A stretch of 64,000 nucleotides of DNA from a virus (IMGVR_UViG_3300010375_000019:1-64000); one strand, 5' to 3'. Shown: positions 25,863 to 33,562, numbered from the stretch's first letter. Notes: generated by a model not told the origin, from the letters alone. Program-made: numbers and translations.

Positions 25863-26485
25863 CTGGCTTTTTTCACGCCTGCGAAGTTTTCAGGACTTAA
25901 AAATCTTGACTTTATCGCAATCTCTTTTACGTCATCGTTGTCACCGAAAATCTCTTTCTCTATGGCATCGATGAGTTTGTGTATGCTGCTGGCCTGATCG
26001 CGCAAAGTGCCCTTCTTTTTGGCGGCCTCGAACATGTCCACTTCATCGACCTCACTGTCCTTGTCCTTTTTGTTGCTCTTGGTGGTGATAGGTTCCAATC
26101 TCAGGCGGTTGTTCTCCTCTAGTTCCTGTTGCAATACCTGCCACTCGGTGTATTTCCTGTTGTGGTAGACCTGCGTCAAAAAGCATTGCAGGAAATCCAG
26201 TGCCGTCTTGTCCCTGAGTTCGAAGATGTCCTTTAGGTATGCGCTTTCGTGCTGGAAACCTGCAAGTTCGGCTGCACGTATTTTCCTTCTGGCAAGTTCC
26301 GTTATCTCTTTCAGCAGGTCGCTTTGCGGATCGTACATGAATATCATGTACCGCAGCAATAAATTCTTGAATGGAGCCTTTGAGTTGACCAGCACTTTAT
26401 GTCTTTGCAATTCGGGATACTCTTCCAGCACATCCTTTTCAGGCGGCATGTCGAATATCCTGAACTTTAGTTTCTGGAAATTCAT
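25859..26485 (-). CDS. Possible terminase small subunit, 208 aa
   Basis: Start taken at 26485 (MNFQKLKFRIFDMPPEKD), overlapping the GroES-like gene stop by ATGA. The protein is helical and charged (LLKEITELARRKIRAAELAG), with a Lys/Asp-rich linker and a C-terminal helix pair. It lies upstream of terminase and portal where small terminases are often found, and its composition fits, but I see no diagnostic motif. The call is positional. Confidence 0.5.
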   Translation of the reverse strand: MNFQKLKFRIFDMPPEKDVLEEYPELQRHKVLVNSKAPFKNLLLRYMIFMYDPQSDLLKEITELARRKIRAAELAGFQHESAYLKDIFELRDKTALDFLQCFLTQVYHNRKYTEWQVLQQELEENNRLRLEPITTKSNKKDKDSEVDEVDMFEAAKKKGTLRDQASSIHKLIDAIEKEIFGDNDDVKEIAIKSRFLSPENFAGVKKAS

Positions 26486-26736
26486 TGGATTGCGATGATG
26501 TGGTGCGGTTTTATGATGAGCATTTTTTTGCCTTCGAACTCGATCATGTTGTCCTGCCACGTGTTGAACAGTATTTCTTCACCTTCTGAAACTATCGCAT
26601 CTGGACCGCACTTAACGGTAATGCCTTTCATTGTTTCCTTATGTCTGCGCCTGAACATTGGCGGAACGAACACCTGTCCATCTTTTTCCGTCAGCGGTTC
26701 AACAAAAATATTGTCGTAGGTTGGTTTTATTCCCAT
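26482..26736 (-). CDS. GroES-like co-chaperonin, 84 aa (copy 1)
   Basis: Starts MGIKPTYDNIFVEPLTEKDG and ends IEFEGKKMLIIKPHHIIAIQ, following the GroES order IKP..D...V.P, a mobile-loop region, G..V..GPDA, V.EGEEILF, and a closing strand. It would cap GroEL and help fold a phage protein, as gp31 does for T4. I reject the longer start at 26811 because it crosses the promoter. It begins the terminase-portal operon. Confidence 0.85.
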   Translation of the reverse strand: MGIKPTYDNIFVEPLTEKDGQVFVPPMFRRRHKETMKGITVKCGPDAIVSEGEEILFNTWQDNMIEFEGKKMLIIKPHHIIAIQ

Positions 26737-26748
26737 TTTGAAAAAGTC

Positions 26749-26790
26749 ATTCCAAAAATAGACAAATTCCATAAAATAGACATACATTTG
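26749..26790. promoter_or_regulatory. Divergent promoter region with tandem 17 bp repeats
   Basis: Two adjacent copies of ATTCCAnAAATAGACA (26749-26765 and 26766-26782) lie between the GroES-like gene (minus) and the 203 aa gene (plus). A plus-strand TACATTTG at 26783-26790 and a minus-strand TATTTTTG at 26760-26753 fit TAnnTTTG -7 boxes. The repeats likely bind a regulator or form a phage-specific promoter element. Confidence 0.6.
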
Positions 26791-26809
26791 GTTAGTAAAT
26801 CCAAAAACC

Positions 26810-27421
26810 ATGGCTTACGGAAACTATTCCCAAGGTGTCTTCAAGAGAAAGGACACGTCCATCAACAGATTGGCTTCAGCTGTCAAGAGTGCCACTGGTG
26901 GTAATACGATCAAACTGCCAAACGGAAAAAAAGCCGTTAAATATCCACCTGTGCAAGGAAACATGAACAGGGTCACCGACCAACCACGCATCAAAGTGCA
27001 GGATTTTGACACAGGCCGAAAGACCAATAAACTACAGACAACTCCTACTTCAACGGACTCAGGCGCTATCGTAACAAAGCAGAAGGACAACACCGTACCT
27101 GCAAAGACAGCCGTGAAGTTCACACCAAAAGTTAACGCACCTGCAAAAGCGGTACAGACCACCAGAGGCACATCTAAATCACCAAACGATATGAATTACG
27201 CAACAGAGACAGGAAAGAAAGTTGACGGGACAGGCAAACCACAGAACCATGTAGGCATCGGTGGTCCAGCCGGAAGCAAAAAAGTGGCATTTGCCACCAT
27301 GAAGAAAGGAAAGACGATGCCATCAAAAAAACCAAAGGTGACAGGTGTCACTGAGGTCGCCCAAAAGAACAACAATGTTGCGGGGGCAAATTCATACGGC
27401 TATCGCAAATTGAAAAAATAA
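26810..27421 (+). CDS. Basic low-complexity protein, 203 aa
   Basis: Lys/Thr/Asn/Gly/Pro-rich throughout (KLPNGKKAVKYPPVQGNMNR, TKQKDNTVPAKTAVKF), few hydrophobic residues, probably disordered. Such proteins can be DNA-bound virion components. It overlaps the next gene by one base and is transcribed away from the terminase operon. Confidence 0.7.
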   Translation: MAYGNYSQGVFKRKDTSINRLASAVKSATGGNTIKLPNGKKAVKYPPVQGNMNRVTDQPRIKVQDFDTGRKTNKLQTTPTSTDSGAIVTKQKDNTVPAKTAVKFTPKVNAPAKAVQTTRGTSKSPNDMNYATETGKKVDGTGKPQNHVGIGGPAGSKKVAFATMKKGKTMPSKKPKVTGVTEVAQKNNNVAGANSYGYRKLKK

Positions 27422-27954
27422 TGGCAAAGAAGGTCAAACCGTCAGCGCCTGCCGATTTGGGTGCATCGGACATTAATTCCAATCTCAGGAACGCCAAGGA
27501 TGTCGTCAATGCAACACATACCGTCCGTACCAAGACCCATCCGCACGCGGAGCACATTGAAAAGAACAGGGGGTTCATGCACAAGGCCAACTCAGGCGAC
27601 TACAAGGCATACACGGATACCTTGGATACCCGTATAAGAAAGAAGATCGAGGGCAAGTACAACGGCAACATCAATGCCCCTGTGGCTGGACGAGGTGGAG
27701 TTTTTTCAGGTTACCACGGTAATGAACTCATCAAGCATTTCAATGGTGCTGACATGGACAAAAAGCACGAAGACCCAAATTACAACAAGACCGTATACTA
27801 CGGAAAAATGAACCATCCGGACAAAGGTTATTTTGAGGGCGTGTACAAAACCGAGGAACATTTTCCGCACAAGGAGGAGGCCGAAAAACCAGTGCCAAAG
27901 AAAGCGCCAGAGACAAAAAAGCTGTACCAGCCTACGGGCAATATGGCCTATTAA
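27421..27954 (+). CDS. Basic protein, 177 aa
   Basis: Lys/His/Asn-rich (THTVRTKTHPHAEHIEKNRG) with a Gly/Tyr segment VAGRGGVFSGYHGNELIKHF and a Pro/Lys tail. It shares composition with the 203 aa protein upstream and is probably made with it. Possibly a packaged protein. It ends convergently with a minus-strand gene, overlapping by 4 bases. Confidence 0.7.
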   Translation: MAKKVKPSAPADLGASDINSNLRNAKDVVNATHTVRTKTHPHAEHIEKNRGFMHKANSGDYKAYTDTLDTRIRKKIEGKYNGNINAPVAGRGGVFSGYHGNELIKHFNGADMDKKHEDPNYNKTVYYGKMNHPDKGYFEGVYKTEEHFPHKEEAEKPVPKKAPETKKLYQPTGNMAY

Positions 27955-28226
27955 TCATATTCAACAATATCATCACATTCAATAAATTGCGGTGGATTTC
28001 CTCTTTGGCCATCGTAAACAAGTACGCCTGTTTCTGCATAAAGTTCTAGTGCTTTTTTGGCATTCCATCCGTCAGACGAACTAGATATACTTCTTATATC
28101 CACAATAAGTTTTGATTTTGATGGATTCTTCACTTTCACTTGGGACAAGTTTGACCCAAACATTTTCATAGGGACACTGGATGCGACCAGTAATCCTACG
28201 GACTTGAAAAAATCACCTCTTGTCAT
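27951..28226 (-). CDS. Small exported-looking protein, 91 aa
   Basis: The N-terminus RGDFFKSVGLLVASSVPMKMF is a possible signal peptide or membrane anchor. The rest reads as a small domain (KSKLIVDIRSISSSSDGW, GVLVYDGQRGNPPQF). It is downstream of the 276 aa gene. Unknown function. Confidence 0.55.
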   Translation of the reverse strand: MTRGDFFKSVGLLVASSVPMKMFGSNLSQVKVKNPSKSKLIVDIRSISSSSDGWNAKKALELYAETGVLVYDGQRGNPPQFIECDDIVEYD

Positions 28227-28230
28227 AAAT

Positions 28231-29061
28231 TTATTGGATTTGTTCCTCTAAAACCTTGCAAACTATCTGATCCTGCCTTAGCACGAAATAACTTTTGTTT
28301 TCGATGCGTATCAAACTTTTCATGTTCGGTTTGAAAAGTATTTTGTCGCCTTTCGAAAGATAGCATTTTTCTCCTTTCAAAGGACTTCCAATTTCTGCCA
28401 CTATTCCTTGCTTATCCTTTTTCGAAGGAGCTGTCTTTATCTGCAACCATTGTTCCTTTGGGCGCGGGATTAAATTCCCCTGCTTGTCCTTGATGTCGTA
28501 ATAGGTAGGCCTTAAAATGCTGTCCCATGACTCCATCACCGGGTCGATGAGCACGTGGCTGCCGACCATGATTATTTTACTGTCACGTATTGCACAATAG
28601 ATGTTATCGTAGGACACACGGAATATCCAAGTCGGTGGATCTATGCTCTGTGCCACCAGGTTCTTGTGGTTGAAGGTGACACGCCACTTGAAATATATGC
28701 GGTCGCCCAATTGAACCTCTTGTTCTATGTCAGACATCATCTTGTAGTTGTAGATGCCACCGATGGGTGAATAAAGTTCAGGGATGTTTTCGTCCATGTC
28801 CTCGTTGAACATTTCCCTTGCCATTCCGTACGCTGGATAACCAACTGGCAGCTGTGAAATAGGTGCATTGCCCATGAAGAACGGTAATTGGATTACTTCC
28901 CCATCGATACGTGCGCGTTTTTCCTTTTGGAATGTGGCATCAATGGTTATCTCCTGTCCATTGACTCCTTTTTTGCCTGAGTTGGTGTCGAACAGGTTGC
29001 CCTTGATTTTGATGAGCACGTATCCGGAACCGCCTTTTTTGTAGTTGAGGAAGTTCATCAA
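28231..29061 (-). CDS. Two-domain protein with C-terminal GroES-like fold, 276 aa (copy 2)
   Basis: The C-terminal ~70 residues read KQGIVAEIGSPLKGEKCYLS, KGDKILFKPNMKSLIRIENK, SYFVLRQDQIVCKVLEE, which follows the GroES order G.V...G, .GD.ILF, I.I....Y.VL....I...L. The first 200 residues are an unassigned beta-rich domain (YVLIKIKGNLFDTNSGKKG, DPPTWIFRVSYDNIYCAIRD). A fused co-chaperonin-like domain is unusual. It overlaps the SSB-like gene by ATGA. Confidence 0.7.
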   Translation of the reverse strand: MMNFLNYKKGGSGYVLIKIKGNLFDTNSGKKGVNGQEITIDATFQKEKRARIDGEVIQLPFFMGNAPISQLPVGYPAYGMAREMFNEDMDENIPELYSPIGGIYNYKMMSDIEQEVQLGDRIYFKWRVTFNHKNLVAQSIDPPTWIFRVSYDNIYCAIRDSKIIMVGSHVLIDPVMESWDSILRPTYYDIKDKQGNLIPRPKEQWLQIKTAPSKKDKQGIVAEIGSPLKGEKCYLSKGDKILFKPNMKSLIRIENKSYFVLRQDQIVCKVLEEQIQ

Positions 29062-29414
29062 AATGGGGTGTCATCGTTTGATGTACTCTCAGGCGCGTTG
29101 CTAACAGCCGACTCTTGGTTCCCAGGTTGCCATTTCCTTTTCTGCTGCGAGTCCCATTCCAGTTTATGGGTTCTAATTTCTGTGTACCACCTACCGTTGT
29201 ATTCTCGGCTTTCGATGTTGATGTGCGCGGTCAATTCCAATCCTATTTCCAGATCGTATTTGTTGATCGCTTCTTCGCCCCACAATGAAATGCAGATTTT
29301 GCGTGGGTATTGGTCTTTTGTCTCGATAATAAATTCTTGCTTGCTCCATTGGCCTTTTTTGCCTTGGCCTGTTACTATGGGAAGCAATTGGATTACTTTT
29401 CCGCTTACGTTCAT
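29058..29414 (-). CDS. DUF3127 / SSB-like protein, 118 aa
   Basis: An OB-fold type protein of Bacteroidota: MNVSGKVIQLLPIVTGQGKK, QEFIIETKDQYPRKICISLW, then RHIGW-like strand ELTAHINIESREYNGRWYTE. It has a disordered tail ending NDDTPF, close to the DDxIPF tip of bacterial SSB that binds partner proteins. It would coat single-stranded phage DNA and recruit replication and recombination enzymes. Confidence 0.8.
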   Translation of the reverse strand: MNVSGKVIQLLPIVTGQGKKGQWSKQEFIIETKDQYPRKICISLWGEEAINKYDLEIGLELTAHINIESREYNGRWYTEIRTHKLEWDSQQKRKWQPGNQESAVSNAPESTSNDDTPF

Positions 29415-29632
29415 CAGTTTTGTGGTTTGGCCATTTCGTTGAGTGCAGCCGCCATAGTGGATTCGGAACGGCCGTTGAAGATGATGACCTCGTAGTCATC
29501 GTAATATTCCGGACTGAGTTTCAGTTTCAGGTCTTTCATCTTGAACTTGATCGGCTCATTGTTGGCAAGCCTTCTCATGTTCTCGTCTGAGAGTCCCAAA
29601 AGTATTAGGTTGCCCCTGCGTGCTTTTATCAT
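29414..29632 (-). CDS. Hypothetical protein, 72 aa
   Basis: Starts MIKARRGNLILLGLSDENMR (a start 12 codons upstream, 29668, is also possible). KFKMKDLKLKLSPEYYDDYE suggests a small beta-rich fold. It ends one base into the SSB-like start, so the two are coupled. The 210 bases from here to the tmRNA contain no other gene that I can support. Confidence 0.6.
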   Translation of the reverse strand: MIKARRGNLILLGLSDENMRRLANNEPIKFKMKDLKLKLSPEYYDDYEVIIFNGRSESTMAAALNEMAKPQN

Positions 29633-29844
29633 AAGAGCGTTCGGTTTTTCAATTAATGGGGATGCCAATCTTTCAGGTCATCCCCATCTGGTCAATTTTA
29701 CCTCTCGCTCTTTAGGCGTATGGAGGTTATCATCTTGGGGCTGCTTGGTGCAATTTATCCATCTAATGTTCTGGTGCAAAATGTGCAAAAACACCTGAAC
29801 TGGAATTACCAACCTTTATAGCGCAGCCCCTTTCTTCGGGTTTG

Positions 29845-30187
29845 TGGAGCCGATGGGAATCGAACCCATGTCCAGCTAGCAAAGCGATAAACAATTTGTA
29901 CAGGTTTTTGAGGCTGACTTTTTAGGCCAGTTCCACCATCAGGATTTTAAAGTTCCTGAAAACTTATAGTTGGCCTTCCAAAGCGAACATTTTAAAGTCT
30001 ATACGCTTATTGACTTTGTCGATTAGGCCGCCTTGCGGAGACCCACGAAAATACCCTCTCCTTGAGAGAACATCTTCACAACTTTTGAGTTGTCGATTGT
30101 TGTTGCATGTGTATTTTAAGGTTCTCACCATGCTTTGAACCACCTGATCGTTTACTATTACGCTCCTTGTCAATACCGAGCGGCCCC
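29845..30187 (-). ncRNA. ssrA: Transfer-messenger RNA (tmRNA)
   Basis: Rescues stalled ribosomes by acting first as tRNA then as mRNA. The 5' end GGGGCCG pairs with CGGCTCC at the 3' end (with the usual G-U), followed by the D-arm-like GGTATTGACAAGG. The 3' end has the canonical T arm GGACATGGGTTCGATTCCCA. A P2 helix forms between CAAAGC (offset 51-56) and GCTTTG near offset 303. CCA is not encoded. Length 343 suits a tmRNA. The best tag frame (30061 to 30023) reads GEGIFVGLRKAA then UAA, like the Bacteroidota GE..[FY]ALAA tags. An alternative frame near the centre gives FKMFALEGQL. Confidence 0.82.
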
Positions 30188-30246
30188 ATGTCAAACAACG
30201 TTTTTGCCTCTTAGGCGATCCGCTAGCACCATTGATTTTGTCCGTT

Positions 30247-30447
30247 CTAGCTCCGGTTTTTTTGCCCAATTCGGTGGGCTCCTATCCTTCGGCTTAAAGG
30301 CCAATCATCGCCAGTGGTAAGAACAAGTTCTATTTCATCGGTGGCTATCTTCGGCAAATGGATAGCCACTTCCATCCGCCTAAGTCCGACTGTGCTTTGG
30401 CAACACGTGCCCTGCACCACTGACATTTCTATTCGGTTATCTTTCAA
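30247..30447 (-). CDS. Hypothetical protein, 66 aa
   Basis: MKDNRIEMSVVQGTCCQSTV to IGQKNRS. It overlaps the upstream stop by ATGA, which supports it. It ends 60 bases before the tmRNA, so the tmRNA may be processed from the same transcript. Confidence 0.55.
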   Translation of the reverse strand: MKDNRIEMSVVQGTCCQSTVGLRRMEVAIHLPKIATDEIELVLTTGDDWPLSRRIGAHRIGQKNRS

Positions 30448-30659
30448 GCCACCTCCAACACATAGGAGGACGGCAGTTCGTGTTCGTGTTCTACGTTCTC
30501 CTTGGTGTGGACCAACAAGTGCATCCTTCCCCTCACCAAGTGCTTGTAGTCTTCGTTTTCGTGCAAAATGACATCACTATCGCGTACCAAAAGTTCGCTG
30601 ATCTCCACAAGGTTGTGGCCTAAACAAATTGGGCAGTGGTAGTTCACTTCGCTTGTCAT
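30444..30659 (-). CDS. Small protein with CPIC motif, 71 aa
   Basis: Started at 30659 (MTSEVNYHCPICLGHNLVEI), just after a CCAAAATTGG element. One CxxC pair and several His residues in the C-terminal half (HLLVHTKENVEHEHELP) suggest a metal site. Function unknown. Confidence 0.6.
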   Translation of the reverse strand: MTSEVNYHCPICLGHNLVEISELLVRDSDVILHENEDYKHLVRGRMHLLVHTKENVEHEHELPSSYVLEVA

Positions 30660-30714
30660 ATTCCAAACCAAAATTGGGGAAAATATTTTTTCTTTCAAAC
30701 TGTTTTGATGGAAA

Positions 30715-30948
30715 TTAATTTTCCTTCCGTTTTGTATTGTTTTTAGGCGGTGCGTTCCTGATCCTTTTCTCCAAGGCCTCGAGTTTGTGCCTCATGTCGC
30801 GAAGGGCTTCAACTGCTCCTTTGCCGTTGTTCTTATTGAGCATCGCCTGAACCTCCAATATGCGCTCCTTGGTTATTATCTTCCGCAGGCTCACCTGTGG
30901 TTTCATGTCGTTGAAGCCGAAGAGTTCGCGCTGGCTCATGCCTTCCAT
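30715..30948 (-). CDS. Small helical protein, 77 aa
   Basis: EGMSQRELFGFNDMKPQVSL then a charged helix (LRDMRHKLEALEKRIRNAPP). Overlaps the upstream gene by 13 bases. No family recognised. Confidence 0.65.
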   Translation of the reverse strand: MEGMSQRELFGFNDMKPQVSLRKIITKERILEVQAMLNKNNGKGAVEALRDMRHKLEALEKRIRNAPPKNNTKRKEN

Positions 30949-31538
30949 TTATTGAACACCTTATGGCACATGGTACAGATGGCATTTACGAAGGCGGCAC
31001 TGTCGAACCGTTTGTCCTCCTCTTTGAAGGGACGTGAGCAATGGAGGCAACTGTCGAATTTGAATTTCGCTGTTTGCTGCACTTCTTTCTTTGGGCGCGA
31101 TGGGTACCAGGTCATTGTTTGAATATTTCTGTTTGGTTCTTGTTTAAGACTATTGGCTGCAAGTCCCTCCGAAAGATCAATGTCAAATCCTGTGATAGTT
31201 TCGCCTTTGCCGAACTTTTCAAATACTGTCTCCCACGCTTCGGTGCATGTCCATTCCTTTGACAGTTGCAAAAGACGGATCAATCCCAGTGCGTAATAAT
31301 CAGGTACCGAGTACATGTTCCAGTGCATGTTGCCCGTCCACATGGACCTGCCTGAATACTTCACTGTTCCGTTGTCTAATTGTATCAGGCGGTCGTTGGT
31401 CTTGACTGTCCGAGGCATCAAGTCTATGGTTTCAAAAGTGGCCACTAGTTCACCGTGCGCCTCAATTTTAATCATCATCACTTGGTCGGTGATGTCACCA
31501 TTGGAATCGTTCTGGCAAAGACTTACGTGGAGGTTCAT
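30936..31538 (-). CDS. Protein with C-terminal zinc-ribbon-like motif, 200 aa
   Basis: Beta-rich N-terminal half (IKIEAHGELVATFETIDLMP) and a helical middle. The end has CLHCSRPFKEEDKRFDSAAF and CTMCHKVF, i.e. two CxxC pairs ~22 residues apart, consistent with zinc binding. Unknown family; a DNA- or RNA-associated phage protein is plausible. Confidence 0.7.
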   Translation of the reverse strand: MNLHVSLCQNDSNGDITDQVMMIKIEAHGELVATFETIDLMPRTVKTNDRLIQLDNGTVKYSGRSMWTGNMHWNMYSVPDYYALGLIRLLQLSKEWTCTEAWETVFEKFGKGETITGFDIDLSEGLAANSLKQEPNRNIQTMTWYPSRPKKEVQQTAKFKFDSCLHCSRPFKEEDKRFDSAAFVNAICTMCHKVFNKWKA

Positions 31539-31540
31539 GT

Positions 31541-31687
31541 TTAATCGATTTGTTCTTCAGGTAACACTACTATTTCACAACACGATTTCACTTCTTCATA
31601 GGTAAGACCAGTGACATCCATTACTATGTCAATAGGTGTCAATCCTTCTGGTTCATCTCCAATGAATCCTACAACAAATTCGTCCAT
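31541..31687 (-). CDS. Short acidic protein, 48 aa
   Basis: Found by translating the gap: MDEFVVGFIGDEPEGLTPID to VVLPEEQID. It starts inside the vWA stop (TGATG) and stops 2 bases before the next start, so it is very likely translated. Unknown function. Confidence 0.6.
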   Translation of the reverse strand: MDEFVVGFIGDEPEGLTPIDIVMDVTGLTYEEVKSCCEIVVLPEEQID

Positions 31688-32268
31688 CAGATGCACACAT
31701 TCAGTTTAGCCATCTCATCGTGCAGCGATCCGTAATCGGTCTCAAGGTAGCAGTCGCTGGATATGTCCTTCATGAAATCAGGTCTTGGTGTATTGTCGAG
31801 TATGAGCACTGAGCATATTTTTATACCGTTGTTCTTGATGCTTTTGGCGATCATCAAACAAAGCATGTCATGGTCAACGGCCCCGTCAGACACAACGATC
31901 ATCATTCTTTTGGCGTTGCGCCTGATGTTGCTTGAGAACTGGTCAAGTGCCGTGTTGAAAGCCTCCTCCATGTATGTGTTGCCTGCCGTCCTTTGCGTTG
32001 CGATGCTATCGGAGCACCTGATTAGTTTTTTCTTGTCGGATGTGAGTGCACAGTTAGTCCTTGCACCGCTGTTGAACGTAACGATGCCCATCCTAATGCC
32101 GTCATCGGATAGTTCGTATTTGTTTATGAACTCGGAGAACGCTTGGGCCATCTGTTTCTGGTTTCCGTCCACCGATGGGGACATGTCGCCTATGAGTAAT
32201 AAGTCTACTTTTAGACATTGGGGCGTTGAGTTCATCAAGAAGATCAAAGCCAGTGCTATGGTTTTCAT
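31687..32268 (-). CDS. Secreted von Willebrand factor A domain protein, 193 aa
   Basis: The N-terminal signal peptide (MKTIALALIFLMNSTPQC; the Cys suggests a possible lipoprotein) is followed by one vWA domain. The metal-ion-dependent adhesion site is complete: DMSPS (DxSxS) near residue 29, TAGNTYMEEAF with the Thr, and VVSDGAVDHD with the Asp. The domain would sit outside the cytoplasmic membrane and bind a protein ligand. A phage-encoded secreted vWA protein could block receptors or secretion, or modify lysis; the role is open. Confidence 0.82.
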   Translation of the reverse strand: MKTIALALIFLMNSTPQCLKVDLLLIGDMSPSVDGNQKQMAQAFSEFINKYELSDDGIRMGIVTFNSGARTNCALTSDKKKLIRCSDSIATQRTAGNTYMEEAFNTALDQFSSNIRRNAKRMMIVVSDGAVDHDMLCLMIAKSIKNNGIKICSVLILDNTPRPDFMKDISSDCYLETDYGSLHDEMAKLNVCI

Positions 32269-32447
32269 TTTTGTTTGGTTTTATAGTCTGTCCAATAGGA
32301 AATTATCAAATCATGTATCTGTCTGTCTTTTTTAAGTTCACGTTGGGCTTCGCCTGAATTTATCATTTTGAGAAAGCCCTGAAAATCATTTGACTCAAAC
32401 TGTTCCTTTGTCGTTGTGAATTTGATGGTAACTATTGTCTTTATCAT
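32265..32447 (-). CDS. Short protein, 60 aa
   Basis: MIKTIVTIKFTTTKEQFESN, helical C-terminus. Overlaps the vWA start by ATGA. Not recognised. Confidence 0.55.
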   Translation of the reverse strand: MIKTIVTIKFTTTKEQFESNDFQGFLKMINSGEAQRELKKDRQIHDLIISYWTDYKTKQK

Positions 32448-32448
32448 A

Positions 32449-32898
32449 TTATAAAGGTTTCACAAACCATTTTATGAAGAATGGAATCCTGCGCCAAATC
32501 TCTTCTATATTTTGTTTCAATTCACTGGATAACTTTTCCAATTCAATTGTTTTTTTGTTTGCTTCATCAGTGGCATCTTTCATTATTTTCAAGAATTTTC
32601 TACTGTCATCTCTAGCCATCGCCAAAATATCCTTTATGTCACCGGACAATAAATCGTTTTGTTCAGGCGTATAGAATTTTGCATTCAATTCCGATGAATA
32701 ACGTTCTCTGTAAAAATGGCCGTCCCCCAAAGTACTTTGGTGGTTTACCATAAAAAGTATCTTGTGCTTCAATGTGATAGTTCTTGAATCAACCAATCGT
32801 TCTAGTTCAGCATTCCTACCGACAAGTTTATCATAGGCATCCTTGGTCATGGTGATTAACCTTTCGCTGTCGGACAACATTACTTTTTCCATATTCAA
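32449..32898 (-). CDS. Helical protein with hydrophobic C-terminal end, 149 aa
   Basis: Long charged helices (YDKLVGRNAELERLVDSRTI; MKDATDEANKKTIELEKLSS) end in an amphipathic WRRIPFFIKWFVKPL that could contact membrane. Unknown family. Overlaps the upstream gene by ATGA. Confidence 0.65.
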   Translation of the reverse strand: MNMEKVMLSDSERLITMTKDAYDKLVGRNAELERLVDSRTITLKHKILFMVNHQSTLGDGHFYRERYSSELNAKFYTPEQNDLLSGDIKDILAMARDDSRKFLKIMKDATDEANKKTIELEKLSSELKQNIEEIWRRIPFFIKWFVKPL

Positions 32899-33152
32899 TT
32901 CAAAATTATTTCGTTGTCTTTATCGGTGTCGATCAAAACATATTTATCGTCAGTGTCAACAATCATTTTTTTGATTGCATCAAAAGGTACAAGCATTAAT
33001 TCCCTCCCATTGAATTGTGTGTGTATTTCAACACCGACAGGTATATTTGTTTTCAATGAGAAGTGTTCTTCAAGGTCCATTTCAACCATATTCTCATTGG
33101 GTATACCTTTCATGAATTCATCTTTTTTAATCAACCTGAATATTTGTTTCAT
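32895..33152 (-). CDS. Hypothetical protein, 85 aa
   Basis: Start set at 33152 (MKQIFRLIKKDEFMKGIPNE) because its ATGA overlaps the stop of the 55 aa gene; the longer start at 33251 would run over that gene. An alternating beta pattern (GVEIHTQFNGRELMLVPF, KYVLIDTDKDNEI) suggests a small beta domain. Confidence 0.65.
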   Translation of the reverse strand: MKQIFRLIKKDEFMKGIPNENMVEMDLEEHFSLKTNIPVGVEIHTQFNGRELMLVPFDAIKKMIVDTDDKYVLIDTDKDNEIILN

Positions 33153-33316
33153 AGATAATTGCTTTTCCTGCACCCGAAACCGTTCCTGCAAGTCCATCCT
33201 TTCTGATCCTTGTAGTAGCACTGCGTGGACTTCCTTTTTTTGTCGCAGCACTGTGTCCTGACCACCAAATGCCTTTTGGGTTTTACCATGTCCTCGCCTT
33301 CCTTGGTTATATTCAT
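33149..33316 (-). CDS. Short Cys-rich protein, 55 aa
   Basis: Translated from the gap: basic start MNITKEGEDMVKPKRH, then CC, C, C and C spread over residues 23-49 (RTQCCDKKRKSTQCYYKDQ, WTCRNGFGCRKSN). ATGA overlap with the next gene. Could be a small zinc or disulfide-bonded protein. Confidence 0.55.
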   Translation of the reverse strand: MNITKEGEDMVKPKRHLVVRTQCCDKKRKSTQCYYKDQKGWTCRNGFGCRKSNYL

Positions 33317-33317
33317 T

Positions 33318-33479
33318 TCAGTAAATTCTAATGTCCGATAAAGGTATTTCTTCTTTGAGCCATTTGAATGCCAGCATTCTTAATTCAGGTTCAAGTTCAA
33401 CAAAGTATTTAGGATCATCTATCCTCACATTCAGGATTACATTTTTACCGTTACGTTTATAAACTACCAGCCAAGTCAT
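33318..33479 (-). CDS. Short protein, 53 aa
   Basis: MTWLVVYKRNGKNVILNVRI to LSDIRIY. It abuts the Cys-rich gene (one base between stop and next start). Beta-alpha layout; unknown. Confidence 0.5.
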   Translation of the reverse strand: MTWLVVYKRNGKNVILNVRIDDPKYFVELEPELRMLAFKWLKEEIPLSDIRIY

Positions 33480-33562
33480 GGAATATTCGTTCTTATTATG
33501 AGTTCATCTATGTCGTTGAGCATCTCTTCCAGTTTGTCATCGGGTATCACGGGCGCGAACAT
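33476..33562 (-). CDS. Very short open frame, 28 aa
   Basis: MFAPVIPDDKLEEMLNDIDE to NIP; its stop overlaps the next start as ATGA. The only evidence is this coupling, so the call is weak. It follows a truncated RIGNL-family gene and could be residue of decay. Confidence 0.25.
   Translation of the reverse strand: MFAPVIPDDKLEEMLNDIDELIIRTNIP

Noticed and set aside
29964-30269. Open frame containing RGSPQGGL, similar to a reverse transcriptase motif
   Set aside because: It lies almost wholly in the tmRNA on the same strand, lacks all other RT motifs, and the RNA structure explains the sequence better.
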